From contig JAPFFF010000016.1 of NCBI GenBank assembly GCA_039105265.1, positions 1,984,001-2,048,000 of the forward strand: a stretch of 64,000 bases of DNA, in the 5' to 3' direction. The DNA comes from Tritrichomonas musculus (Eukaryota; Parabasalia; Tritrichomonadida; Tritrichomonadidae). A program made the translations under genes and the position numbers. Under the pieces are notes generated by a model. The model saw nothing but the letters and a program-made list of their open reading frames with translations, was not told the DNA's origin and did not search any database. How positions within the stretch are numbered: position 1 is the first letter of the stretch; every line of letters starts with the position of its first letter. Positions 52,891 through 61,447 of the stretch are shown in pieces.

Positions 52891-52940
52891 AAGGTGAAAT
52901 GATTTGACCTTGGCGGTTAAGGTGAATTAAATTGACCTTA
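52891..52940. promoter_or_regulatory. two tandem imperfect palindromes (AAGGT...ACCTT)
   Basis: AAGGTGAAATGATTTGACCTT (52891-52911) and TAAGGTGAATTAAATTGAC plus CTTA (52918-52940) share the same design: AAGGT and ACCTT arms about a symmetric AT centre. Paired palindromes of this type are typical of sites for dimeric DNA-binding proteins. The KilA-N protein gene is the nearest upstream gene; a link is inference. Confidence 0.5.
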
Positions 52941-53070
52941 TAACCATCGAAAACGATATCCCAAATCTATCGTCAAAACCTCTCTATCTGCTTCCTTTAC
53001 TGAGTTAGCGTCTCCAAGCCAAAAAGTGACAACCTCTTAAAAAATAAATCCCTATATGGACTCATGTTGA

Positions 53071-53153
53071 TGTCTGGCCAGACACGGCTCAATGGTAAGG
53101 TGTTTCCATGGTAATCCGGAGTACCTGGTTCGATTCTGCTATGGGCCGTTTTT
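53071..53153 (+). ncRNA. tRNA-like segment with Pol III box motifs, degenerate
   Basis: It starts with the palindrome TGTCTGGCCAGACA (53071-53084). GGCTCAATGGTAAGG resembles box A and GGTTCGATTCT (53127-53137) matches box B closely. CGGCTCA (53085-53091) pairs with TGGGCCG (53142-53148), and T5 follows at 53149-53153. The 3' end resembles tRNA-Ile, but standard D, anticodon and T stems cannot all be drawn. It is either a decayed tRNA or a tRNA-like element promoter. Confidence 0.4.
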
Positions 53154-53185
53154 ATTTGTAAAATTCTTCATATTCTTCTGAGAGG

Positions 53186-53401
53186 TTCCGTATATGATCT
53201 CGTCCCTAGATGATGTTCGCTAATGCGTTCCGGTCGTGCTAGGTTGAAAGAAGAGCCATTATAATTCCACATCTAGATGATGTTCGCTTATGCGTTCCGG
53301 TCGTGCTAGGTTGAAAGAAGAGTTATAATGGTTCCACATCTAGACGATGTTCGCTAATGCGTTCCGGTCGTGCTAGGGTGAAAGAAAGGTCATATACGGA
53401 A
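53186..53401 (+). ncRNA. candidate structured RNA: three hairpin repeats inside two nested perfect stems
   Basis: Three copies of a 49-50-base repeat start at 53206, 53273 and 53340, a period of exactly 67. TTCCGTATATGA (53186-53197) is the exact reverse complement of 53390-53401, enclosing all three. CCATTATAA (53256-53264) is the exact reverse complement of 53323-53331, enclosing the middle copy. Each repeat can form an arm: CTAG with CTAG, then TGA with TCG, and CGC with GCG around a 4-base loop. The differences between copies fall in that loop (TAAT to TTAT) or turn a T-G pair into C-G. The strand is not certain. Confidence 0.6.
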
Positions 53402-53418
53402 TTCTTTCTTCTTCTTCT

Positions 53419-53509
53419 GTTCTCAGGTGGAGATACATATATGTTTCCTCCAAGGACCGGTCCGTTACTGATTTTGAATGCACTACATCTCCACCTGAGA
53501 ACGGTTTTT
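53419..53509 (+). terminator. strong hairpin with 16-bp perfect stem followed by T5
   Basis: GTTCTCAGGTGGAGAT (53419-53434) pairs with its exact reverse complement at 53487-53502. The 52-base loop contains two more palindromes, ACATATATGT (53435-53444) and GGACCGGTCC (53454-53463). GG then T5 follow. It could be a 3'-end stem of a Pol III-type RNA or a terminator of the structured locus. Confidence 0.5.
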
Positions 53510-53531
53510 GCTAAAAATTCATTTTTGGATT

Positions 53532-55206
53532 TTAAGATTTGAAGATAGCTAATGTCGTTTCATTTATTTTTGCTGTGACCACACCAACTATTGATCTTTG
53601 AATTTTACACGATAAACCAAAGTCTTCATCCAAGATCTTTCCGTTATAGAGAATTACGTCACCAATTTGATAGAGATTTGAATCATCAACTGTGAATAAC
53701 ATGTCTCCATGAGAAGCAAATTTGATACATCCATTTTCAGCATCCACTTCTGTAATCACTCCAACGAACTCTTTATAGGATCCATTGATTACTACACTAC
53801 AAATGCAATCAGTTGAATCGTTAGCAGTGGAACTAATGAAGGATCCGTTAACATATTTATATACATGTCCACTCATGAATACAGGCTTTCCTGCAACGAA
53901 ATCAGATATGTTTTGACCTGCTTCGATTGGACAGTAATGAGTGATTGTATTTGAACCATTGGATGTTATTTTGCCAGAAACATATAAATTTGAATCAATT
54001 GTTGTATTTCTTGCAGTACCAAACATGCTAAATGATTGAAATCTATGACCATCAACATATATAAATACTTCACCAGTATCAGCAGTTTTTGAAGACCTAT
54101 ACATAAAGACAGTATTATAAGTATCATTATATCCAAATCTAAATAAAGCAAGTGTATTAGAATCAATAGAACTAAAGAAACTTGCAATATTACTTTCGGT
54201 ACTATTAATTGATAATGAACCATCATCATTTTTTGATACATATTTATTCAAGTCAACTGGTTCAGGGATATCCGTTTTCAAAGCATACTTTCCATCAGCC
54301 ACATCCTTGGTCTCATACTTATCTAATTCATAAGCCAATTCATCTTCATCAACGAACTTCTCATCAGCCTGGGTACTAGTATAATATGGTGTCAAGTCAA
54401 CTGGTTCTGGGATATCTGTCTTCAATGCATAAGGTTCTAGATCAATAGTAGGAATGTCAGTTTTGAGTGCATAAGGTTCTAGATCTCCACCATAAGTCAC
54501 ATATTCTGTAAAGTAAAGTTTCGTTAGGATCATAATTTAGGAGAGTCTCATCAGAAAAATTGGAATTAACGTTCAAAAATCTGACTTTACCATCTTTCCA
54601 GTAATAAATGCTGGTGTCTAACCTAATTTGAGTATATCCTTGTTGCCCCGGGAATGTAAACTTCTTCTTGGTATTAGTAGTACCATTAAGAATTACCTTA
54701 TTCTGTAGGACTCCATTTATAACATCCCCAGTAATACCCACCCAATCTGGTTCGTTAGCAGAATTTGTCCACCTTAGTACTATTTTTACACGGAAATTCA
54801 AAGGAGTCTTAGCTAAACTAAATATAAAAGCACAACTACCATCCTTTCTGTCAACTTCATATGGGATATTATTAGTTTTAGTGGAATATGGTTCTAGATC
54901 AACAGTAGGAATATCAGTCTTGAGTGCATATGGTGTCAAGTCAACTGGTTCAGGGATATCACTCTTCAAAGCTAATTCATCTTCTGTTTCTGCTAATGTT
55001 ATTGTTATTGGAAGGTATTGATATCTATCATAAATTACTCCACTAACTTCATCCCACACTAATTCAAAATACTCCCCTTCACTTTCAAATCCTTCAGCTT
55101 CATGTTGTTTAACGTTATATTCATCATCAGCATATAAATCATTTGTCTTAAATCTGATATCAAAATGGAATATATCACCACTAGTGTCTACTTTATAACC
55201 AACCAA
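53532..55206 (-). pseudogene. fibre-like locus (Polinton-region part), looks broken, about one break
   Basis: The locus encodes fibre-type sequence with repeated Y-A-L-K-T-D-I-P and E-P-V-D-L-x-x-Y motifs, like trimeric phage tail fibres and collagen-like spike shafts, and a beta-rich distal part (LYVSGKITSNGSN, VFMSGHVYKYVNGSF). Such proteins would form host-attachment spikes of a virus-like particle. It reads toward the non-coding structured region. A second fibre-like gene starts at 63762. Confidence 0.6.
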
Positions 55207-55400
55207 ATGTGTACCTTCTTTGAATGGTAAAACGTGAGAGAGTAAGGGGGACCGTCTGGGAGGTCAGATAAAATTTAAAGTTAACGGTCGCCACTTTTGA
55301 ATATTCATCTTTGAATTTACATCTTTGAACCTGACCAAAAATAACATCAACGAAAAACAGAACATTCAAAAATTTTTTATTTTTTTATCAGCAATTTATA

Positions 55401-55643
55401 ATGTCAAACCCAGCCGAAGCTGCGAGCACTCGCTGCCTCCGACAAACGGAGGAACAATTAAGCACCCTCATTAATAGAATCAACAAAAAGCTAAAAGGAT
55501 GGAGACCAGCATTAAAATACCTCTACGATAATGATGATGTTGTTGACGGAGTACTAAAAGAGATAAATCACTTTATTGAACAACTAAAGAAATTCAACGG
55601 ACCTGAACAATTAATTGCTGAACTTGAAGAACTCATTTATTAG
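55401..55643 (+). CDS. small helical protein, unknown (Polinton-region part)
   Basis: 80 residues, helical and charged (LSTLINRINKKLKGWRPALK, then an acidic end). Its stop overlaps the stop of the next, opposite gene by about 10 bases. No family is recognised. Confidence 0.45.
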   Translation: MSNPAEAASTRCLRQTEEQLSTLINRINKKLKGWRPALKYLYDNDDVVDGVLKEINHFIEQLKKFNGPEQLIAELEELIY

Positions 55644-55860
55644 ACAATTCATTTAATTCATTCTCAAGTTGATGAACTTTATTTTTGAGGCTGTTGATGT
55701 CTTCAATAAGAGACTCACGAACGGCAAGACCATCAGAGCCCAACATTCCTGATTTGATATTGTTGAGACATTGTTTGTAATCATAACACTTTTCTTTCAA
55801 TCCTCGTTTGATACGTTTTAATTCTGGTATTTCTTTCTTGTATTCTGTTAGTTCACTCAT
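55633..55860 (-). CDS. small coiled-coil protein, unknown (Polinton-region part)
   Basis: 75 residues with heptad-like Leu spacing at the C-terminus (DINSLKNKVHQLENELNELS). It starts 14 bases from the divergent gene at 55875. Function unknown. Confidence 0.45.
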   Translation of the reverse strand: MSELTEYKKEIPELKRIKRGLKEKCYDYKQCLNNIKSGMLGSDGLAVRESLIEDINSLKNKVHQLENELNELSNK

Positions 55861-55874
55861 TTAATAACAATTAA

Positions 55875-56108
55875 ATGTCTGCTATTAATCAAATGAGAAC
55901 CGTTCATGATGATAAACACAAAAACTATTTTGATAGATTACAATTAATGATGCAAAAGAAGAGAACAAAAATAAACTCAGCACCGACAGTGAAATGTTAT
56001 AATGAAAAAGGTAATGTATTTCATGAACCTCCACCAAAAACGACTAAATCATTAAAACATCATGATTCACTTAATCATTCGGTGGTTGTCAGGAGCAACA
56101 ACATTTAA
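55875..56108 (+). CDS. small basic protein, unknown (Polinton-region part)
   Basis: 77 residues, Lys/His-rich, no family recognised. Its end overlaps the end of the opposite gene by about 40 bases. Confidence 0.4.
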   Translation: MSAINQMRTVHDDKHKNYFDRLQLMMQKKRTKINSAPTVKCYNEKGNVFHEPPPKTTKSLKHHDSLNHSVVVRSNNI

Positions 56109-56606
56109 TACATATTCATTAATGACTTTTGATTGCTGATCAACAACATTTGAAAGCTTATTGATATGTTCTTCAAGTATTTTATTTTTATCGATGAGCT
56201 GTTTAATGATGATATCAACGTGAATCAACTTACTGTCAAACAAATCGCGAAGTTCATCGATAGCATCGGTCTTGGTAGATATAGCATTAACTGTTTCTCT
56301 GAGCATATTTATATCAGCTTTGATGTTATCGTTTTCAAGTGTTTTAGTGATTGTGTTCCCAACTTTCTTCAAATAAATGTCGCCATCACATCGTTTGCCG
56401 TCTTTGCAATTACGTTTAGTGATTTTGTATTCATTGCCGTCATTAGTGATGATTTTATAAATCTTGTTCAAATAGTTAGTCGTTTGTGTTTTCATTTGCT
56501 CGATATTCTTTTGATAGAACAAATTGAACTCTTCAACTGATTTAAACACTTTTGATTCATTAATGTTTTCGTTTATTACTTTAAGTTCATTAATGTTTTC
56601 ATTCAT
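56067..56606 (-). CDS. coiled-coil protein, unknown (Polinton-region part)
   Basis: 179 residues. A central segment (IYKIITNDGNEYKITKRNCK, DGKRCDGDIYLKK) looks like a small beta domain with two cysteines, followed by a coiled coil (about 95-165). Role unknown; location next to the capsid genes suggests a structural or regulatory part. Confidence 0.5.
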   Translation of the reverse strand: MNENINELKVINENINESKVFKSVEEFNLFYQKNIEQMKTQTTNYLNKIYKIITNDGNEYKITKRNCKDGKRCDGDIYLKKVGNTITKTLENDNIKADINMLRETVNAISTKTDAIDELRDLFDSKLIHVDIIIKQLIDKNKILEEHINKLSNVVDQQSKVINEYVLNVVAPDNHRMIK

Positions 56607-56636
56607 TTGTATTCAATTTAAAACGTTTCATTATAT

Positions 56637-56891
56637 TTACCCAACTTTATCTAAAATTGATTTACCAACTTTACCAGCTTTATCAGCATAACTGAGTCCT
56701 CTATCAACGAAATCAACTACCTGACCAACACCAGGAATGAGACCAGTAATCGGTTTAACTTTATCAATGATTTGTCTTCCAACGTTAACAACTTGAGGGA
56801 GCTTTTCAACGACTTTTTGTGCTGTGTCTTTGACTTTGTTGGCTAGTTTTCTAAAACCGTTCTTTATCTTGTTGAATATACCTATACCCAT
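56637..56891 (-). CDS. small amphipathic protein, adenovirus protein VI-like (Polinton-region part)
   Basis: 84 residues. An amphipathic N-terminal helix (GIGIFNKIKNGFRKLANKVK) is followed by repeated short hydrophobic/basic segments with Gly-Ile and Pro-Gly-Val-Gly. This resembles the small membrane-active minor capsid proteins encoded next to the major capsid gene in Polintons. It is divergent from the capsid gene, 54 bases apart. Confidence 0.55.
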   Translation of the reverse strand: MGIGIFNKIKNGFRKLANKVKDTAQKVVEKLPQVVNVGRQIIDKVKPITGLIPGVGQVVDFVDRGLSYADKAGKVGKSILDKVG

Positions 56892-56945
56892 ATTTTAAGA
56901 GTAAATAAAAGAGATAATATATTGATTCTTTTTATTAAATCATAA

Positions 56946-58811
56946 ATGTTATACAGAAACGATAGAGCTCATAATTATCAAATAGAGACAGGAAATGTAT
57001 TGGGTGCGTTCAAGGAAATGCGCAACATTATTAACGTTAATGACGGAACACGTTCATTTTCATTTAGGACAGTTGATTGTCATGACCAACCTGCTCCATT
57101 TCATCAAGGACAGTATTCACAAATCAGTTTAACACATCCTGACCACTTCATCAGTGATATTGATAAAGGTTTCTTAACATTTCACGTCAAATTGAATCTC
57201 CAATTAAGCACAGACATTGCAAAGCTTAAAGCAATTGAAGACCCTGAAAATCTTTATAAATTATTTGTTGGTTTCAAATCATCAAATCAATTGTTTGACA
57301 GGTTAGAGATTCTACATAATAATGTCAATGTCGGATATCAACAGAATGAATCAATTCGTGAAGGATTCCTGTATTCAGTTCTCAAACCTGAAACAGAAAA
57401 GAAAAGACGTCGATTCGTTCATTCATTATGGGAAAACATTAGCAACTATTCACAAACACATGCAGGAGTTTATGTTAATCTTAATTCTTTCAAAGATAAT
57501 GGAAGAGCTGAGTGTGAATTTGATTTGAATATACCTTTTGATGACTTGCTCGCATTACAAGCATTTGATTTATTCCCTAACGGAATCATTGGTGATTTAG
57601 CTATTCGTTTTCAAGTTAGCCCCGCTGGTCTTGTTTGGGCAGTATTAGACCCTTACACAGTTGCTGAAACAAAAGCATTCCTCGAAGATGATGACAAGAT
57701 ATCAATGAAACAACTTGAGCAATTACGTGAATTGAAAGCTAAAGGAAAACTTAAGAGACAGTTCACACAAATTGGAAATGAAGCATTGATACCTGGTGTT
57801 CTTGATAAATCAATCAAATTCAAATATAATATTTGTGATGAACACACACCAATTAATTCGGAACCAATTGAGCTAGAATTTGATTTCACAGATGAAGAAT
57901 ATGAAAGATTTGGTATTAAACGAACTGCTGACTTGAGAGAGATTGCAAGACACAACCCAGATAATGAAAATAAAGGAGTTAAAGATATGTTAGACTATTA
58001 TACAATTGAAATCGTTGAAGAAACACCAATAATGAAGAAATATGAATCACAAAAGGCTGTATTAACATGCAATCAAATGACAATCACACTTTGCAAATCT
58101 AATATGCAGGGCTACGGTGTTTGTGAAGCAACAAGACAAGGAATTGAAGACATTCTTCGAGAAGGTATCATCATTCCATCACAAAAGGTTGATTATCATG
58201 CTTTCCCTATTGCTGCAGCTCAAAACGGAATCAAATCAACTTTAAACATTCCATTGATTAACGTGACCACGATGTCTGTACTGTTTCCAAAACATCATAA
58301 TGATTTGACTGTCTTTGAAAATCCAGTTTATCAAAACTGTTATTTGAATATTGGTGGCAAGAACTTTCCAGATGAAAACGTTGACACAATCGGTGCAAGA
58401 TTCTTTGAGAATCAATTAACAGCTGGAGACCTTGATGCCATTACATTACAATGCACAAAAGAGTTTGAAGACAGTTTCACAATGCCAAAGAACAACTCAG
58501 AAGGAACAAGATACAAGAATACATTAAGTGATGCAACATCATTTGTTTTCAATATTCAAACTGAACGAGCGAGTGCAGGATATTGTTATGACGGTCTTGA
58601 CGGGGGATTTGGAAACGTTCAAATTCAAATCAATGGTCAACCAATTCATACAGGAAAGAATGATACATATTATAATGTCAATGAAGAAGGTACGGTACAT
58701 CCGCCACCAGTTCAGTTATGTTTGTGTCGCGACACATATTTCAAACTTTCTTTGGACGGTTTAGAATATGTTGATGACGGAACACCACAAGGAAGTCAAG
58801 CAAATGAATAA
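56946..58811 (+). CDS. major capsid protein, double jelly-roll type (Polinton-region part)
   Basis: 621 residues. Length, position and segments such as DKGFLTFHVKLNL, FDRLEILHNNVNV, CEFDLNIPFDDLLALQ and FPNGIIGDLAIRFQVS fit the Polinton major capsid protein, which forms hexon-like trimers. The N-terminus and both jelly-roll-like halves are present in one open frame. Confidence 0.75.
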   Translation: MLYRNDRAHNYQIETGNVLGAFKEMRNIINVNDGTRSFSFRTVDCHDQPAPFHQGQYSQISLTHPDHFISDIDKGFLTFHVKLNLQLSTDIAKLKAIEDPENLYKLFVGFKSSNQLFDRLEILHNNVNVGYQQNESIREGFLYSVLKPETEKKRRRFVHSLWENISNYSQTHAGVYVNLNSFKDNGRAECEFDLNIPFDDLLALQAFDLFPNGIIGDLAIRFQVSPAGLVWAVLDPYTVAETKAFLEDDDKISMKQLEQLRELKAKGKLKRQFTQIGNEALIPGVLDKSIKFKYNICDEHTPINSEPIELEFDFTDEEYERFGIKRTADLREIARHNPDNENKGVKDMLDYYTIEIVEETPIMKKYESQKAVLTCNQMTITLCKSNMQGYGVCEATRQGIEDILREGIIIPSQKVDYHAFPIAAAQNGIKSTLNIPLINVTTMSVLFPKHHNDLTVFENPVYQNCYLNIGGKNFPDENVDTIGARFFENQLTAGDLDAITLQCTKEFEDSFTMPKNNSEGTRYKNTLSDATSFVFNIQTERASAGYCYDGLDGGFGNVQIQINGQPIHTGKNDTYYNVNEEGTVHPPPVQLCLCRDTYFKLSLDGLEYVDDGTPQGSQANE

Positions 58812-58899
58812 ACAAATTGATTTTCATTAAATAATCATTTTGCTTTGCAAAAGGGAACAGAGTTCCTTCATTAATGAATGCTTTATTTTTGCGATTCAA

Positions 58900-59976
58900 A
58901 TGAATGAATCAATCAATTATCCTTTCAAATCTAAATACAAATACATCAAAGACACAAACATTAAAACCGAGCCATACATACCAGATTACCAATTGAAAAC
59001 AGTAAAGAAACTATCAAAACCTGATTTTTCATTTGAGCCTCATTGTTGGGAGATGGATATAATGTTTGCATTAAACAAAGCTTATCTTGTTCTTATCAAT
59101 GTAAACACCAAATACTTAATTGTTGAACCAATTGATTACAAATCTGGGTTTTACGTAATCAAAGTAATTGATAAACTAGTCAATAAAAGGAATATCAGAA
59201 TTGAAACAATTAAATGTGATGGTGAAAAGGCTTTTATATCAAATACATTCAAAGACTATTGCAACGGTGAAGAGCTATATCAAACAAACAAACCGTCAAT
59301 TAAAGTCAAAGCACCAAACAAAATAAAATTAATCATTGATGATTCACCTTTCACAAATGCACATAAATGTGTCGATGCAGTAATCAGAACATTACGAAAT
59401 GCTTTCGGTGAATCACAACAACGAATGACAAACAATGTATTGATACAACAAATGGTTGCATGGTACAATAACACACCTCATTCATCTCTTCGTTTATTGA
59501 ATCCTTTATACACATCATTTGACGAAGATGTTGATGAATACCTTGACAAACGACAATCAAAATACATTTATCTAACACCTCAACAGATGCAAGATGACCG
59601 CGACCTTGAATGGCAATACATAAGAGCGAAATCAATGCAATTGAAAGAGATTCAACAAAAACAACGATTTAAAGGTCTTCTGTCATACAAACCCAAAAAT
59701 ATAATACTCATTCACACCGATTACGGAAAAACAGAAAAGAAACATGAAAAGCGAAGAAGAGTATTTAATGAACTTGCTGAATTCATTTGTTATGAATCAG
59801 GAAACGTTAAATGTAAACTATTAAATCCTTTACGTCAAACTAACAAAACACAGAAGAATAAAACAATAATAACTGTCCCAATCATGTACACAAAATATGT
59901 TTGTTCATCAATAGATGCTTTGAATGATGATTATAAAGTATTCTTTTTGACTTATAAAACGCAAAATGAAAGCTAA
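58900..59976 (+). CDS. DDE integrase, retroviral-type (Polinton-region integrase 2)
   Basis: About 358 residues from the ATG at 58900; the frame opens slightly earlier without an ATG. The rve-type core is visible (HCWEMDIMFALNKAYLVLIN, IKCDGEKAFISNTF, VDAVIRTLRNAFGE, WYNNTPHSSL). It is shorter than integrase 1 and shares only the core motifs. It lies 90 bases after the capsid gene on the same strand and its end overlaps the next start by 11 bases. Confidence 0.75.
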   Translation: MNESINYPFKSKYKYIKDTNIKTEPYIPDYQLKTVKKLSKPDFSFEPHCWEMDIMFALNKAYLVLINVNTKYLIVEPIDYKSGFYVIKVIDKLVNKRNIRIETIKCDGEKAFISNTFKDYCNGEELYQTNKPSIKVKAPNKIKLIIDDSPFTNAHKCVDAVIRTLRNAFGESQQRMTNNVLIQQMVAWYNNTPHSSLRLLNPLYTSFDEDVDEYLDKRQSKYIYLTPQQMQDDRDLEWQYIRAKSMQLKEIQQKQRFKGLLSYKPKNIILIHTDYGKTEKKHEKRRRVFNELAEFICYESGNVKCKLLNPLRQTNKTQKNKTIITVPIMYTKYVCSSIDALNDDYKVFFLTYKTQNES

Positions 59977-60316
59977 ACAACCAATCACAAAACGATACTA
60001 TCACACACAATCAAAAGATTTTAATCTTCCTGATGATTTCGTTTATAGTCGCAACAAGAAGTACATTGTTGTTCAGTATTGTGGTGCTGTTGTCAATCAA
60101 CATATTGTCGGTGATTTAATGGTTCATTCAGATATAGTTGAATTCATGCCTTGCTGCGACCATTTCATTATGCTTGCTAACAGAAGACAAACGAAATATC
60201 GAAAATATGAGTGTCTGAACAACACAAAGAAAGAATACAGGTTATGGTTCACAGACATGAAAGGAAACGTTATTGAACCTGAATCATTTATATTCAGTTG
60301 TCTTTTGATTTATTAA
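59966..60316 (+). CDS. small protein, unknown (Polinton-region part)
   Basis: 116 residues, beta-rich, ending in YRLWFTDMKGNVIEPESFIF and a hydrophobic tail. Similar endings are seen in small Polinton proteins in the capsid block, but I cannot assign a role. It overlaps integrase 2 by 11 bases. Confidence 0.45.
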   Translation: MKAKQPITKRYYHTQSKDFNLPDDFVYSRNKKYIVVQYCGAVVNQHIVGDLMVHSDIVEFMPCCDHFIMLANRRQTKYRKYECLNNTKKEYRLWFTDMKGNVIEPESFIFSCLLIY

Positions 60317-60328
60317 TGACTATTCAAA

Positions 60329-61447
60329 ATGAATTCTCATGTATTTTATTTAAATCCGAATCAATTGGCTGATATGAGTAATTATAAAATTAATGGTGTA
60401 GCACCGATTGCATTTGCTATGATTACGACTACTGAATCAAGGTCAATTTATATTTTTCCATCAACTTTTACATTTCCGAGGCAAGTTCAAAGTATTTATA
60501 AAGGTACAACATTAACGACTAGACCTGCATGGATGTTATATTTAATTGGTGATGGAATTTATAGTCCGTCATACATATTTATACGAAAGATACTACCAGG
60601 ATTTCAAGAACCTGTATTTGTATTATTAAATGATAACACACCTAAAGATATAACAAATTATTATGTAGAATATGATGGTGAAGCTTACTTTAATAGAGTA
60701 AATTTCGCTTTTACTTATGAGGTATTCATGAATGCATTTAATAATATAATAACTGCAGCTGATACAGGTTATAATCCTAATGCAAATAAAACATATATAT
60801 CATTCACCGTTTATGATAATCCAAACTTAATACCGATAATTGATTTCTATGATAACACAGAACCAGGTTCTGACACCAATGATATTAGAATACAAACAAT
60901 GAACGATTTAAATCAAAATACAAATTATAAACCGAAGAAACCTACACATTTAGGTTTTCGAAATGATACTATATTCACTGAATATCCTATATTCAAACCA
61001 AATATAAAACCTGATAACGAAACAACAGAAAATGAAACAACAGAAAATATTAAATCATTAACTCCCAATCCACCAAGAAAGCATAAATCAAAAGAAAATG
61101 ATAACAAAGTTCATTTTTCAGCATCAGCCATAAGTACAAAACCAAATTATCCAACAAGCTATGAACCTATGGAAATTGAAGACGATTGGCATGTAAGAAA
61201 TCAAAATCAATCACAAGGCTTTTATTTTGAAACACCAAATCCTAATAAGTCATCAAATTATTCTGAACGACAACAAAACATAAATAATGATACTTTTGAA
61301 GACTTGTCAAATTCACTTGATAATCAGCAAGACCAGAAGAAACAACCACAATCAACAAAGCGTTTTAGTTTTAGAATCGTTTCGGACCCAAATGACAAAA
61401 ATAATAATAATAATAATAACAATAATGGAGGTTTTGATTTAAATTAA
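60329..61447 (+). CDS. possible minor capsid protein (Polinton-region part)
   Basis: 372 residues. The first 190 form a beta-rich domain (YKINGVAPIAFAMITTTESR, PAWMLYLIGDGIYSPSYIFI); the rest is disordered, rich in Asn, Pro and Lys, with an Asn microsatellite near the end (AAT repeats about 61398-61425). Location and the beta domain suggest a minor capsid or penton-type protein, which is inference. It ends exactly where the opposite gene ends. Confidence 0.45.
   Translation: MNSHVFYLNPNQLADMSNYKINGVAPIAFAMITTTESRSIYIFPSTFTFPRQVQSIYKGTTLTTRPAWMLYLIGDGIYSPSYIFIRKILPGFQEPVFVLLNDNTPKDITNYYVEYDGEAYFNRVNFAFTYEVFMNAFNNIITAADTGYNPNANKTYISFTVYDNPNLIPIIDFYDNTEPGSDTNDIRIQTMNDLNQNTNYKPKKPTHLGFRNDTIFTEYPIFKPNIKPDNETTENETTENIKSLTPNPPRKHKSKENDNKVHFSASAISTKPNYPTSYEPMEIEDDWHVRNQNQSQGFYFETPNPNKSSNYSERQQNINNDTFEDLSNSLDNQQDQKKQPQSTKRFSFRIVSDPNDKNNNNNNNNNGGFDLN

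Larger units (their letters stand above)
52710..53531. other. 820-base non-coding, highly structured stretch
   Basis: No gene fits. In order it holds two imperfect palindromes (52891-52940), a 14-bp palindrome and tRNA-like segment (53071-53153), three 67-base-spaced repeats inside nested stems (53186-53401), a pyrimidine tract (53402-53418) and a strong hairpin followed by T5 (53419-53509). It separates the integrase/KilA-N part from the fibre/capsid part. Confidence 0.8.

Noticed and set aside
53206-53255. Hammerhead ribozyme or C/D snoRNA reading of the repeat (GATGATG followed by GAAA)
   Set aside because: The hammerhead CTGANGA core is not present in the right order and no D box pairs with a C box at a proper distance.
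53206-53388. CRISPR-like array reading of the three spaced repeats
   Set aside because: Only three units, spacers of 17 bases that pair with each other, and eukaryotic context; the nested pairing explains the spacers better.
47500-55300. Weak resemblance between 47520-47550 and the reverse complement of 55210-55260 as element ends, and the shared ACGGTCGCC at 46429, 55283
   Set aside because: Matches are short and gapped; not enough to define terminal inverted repeats.
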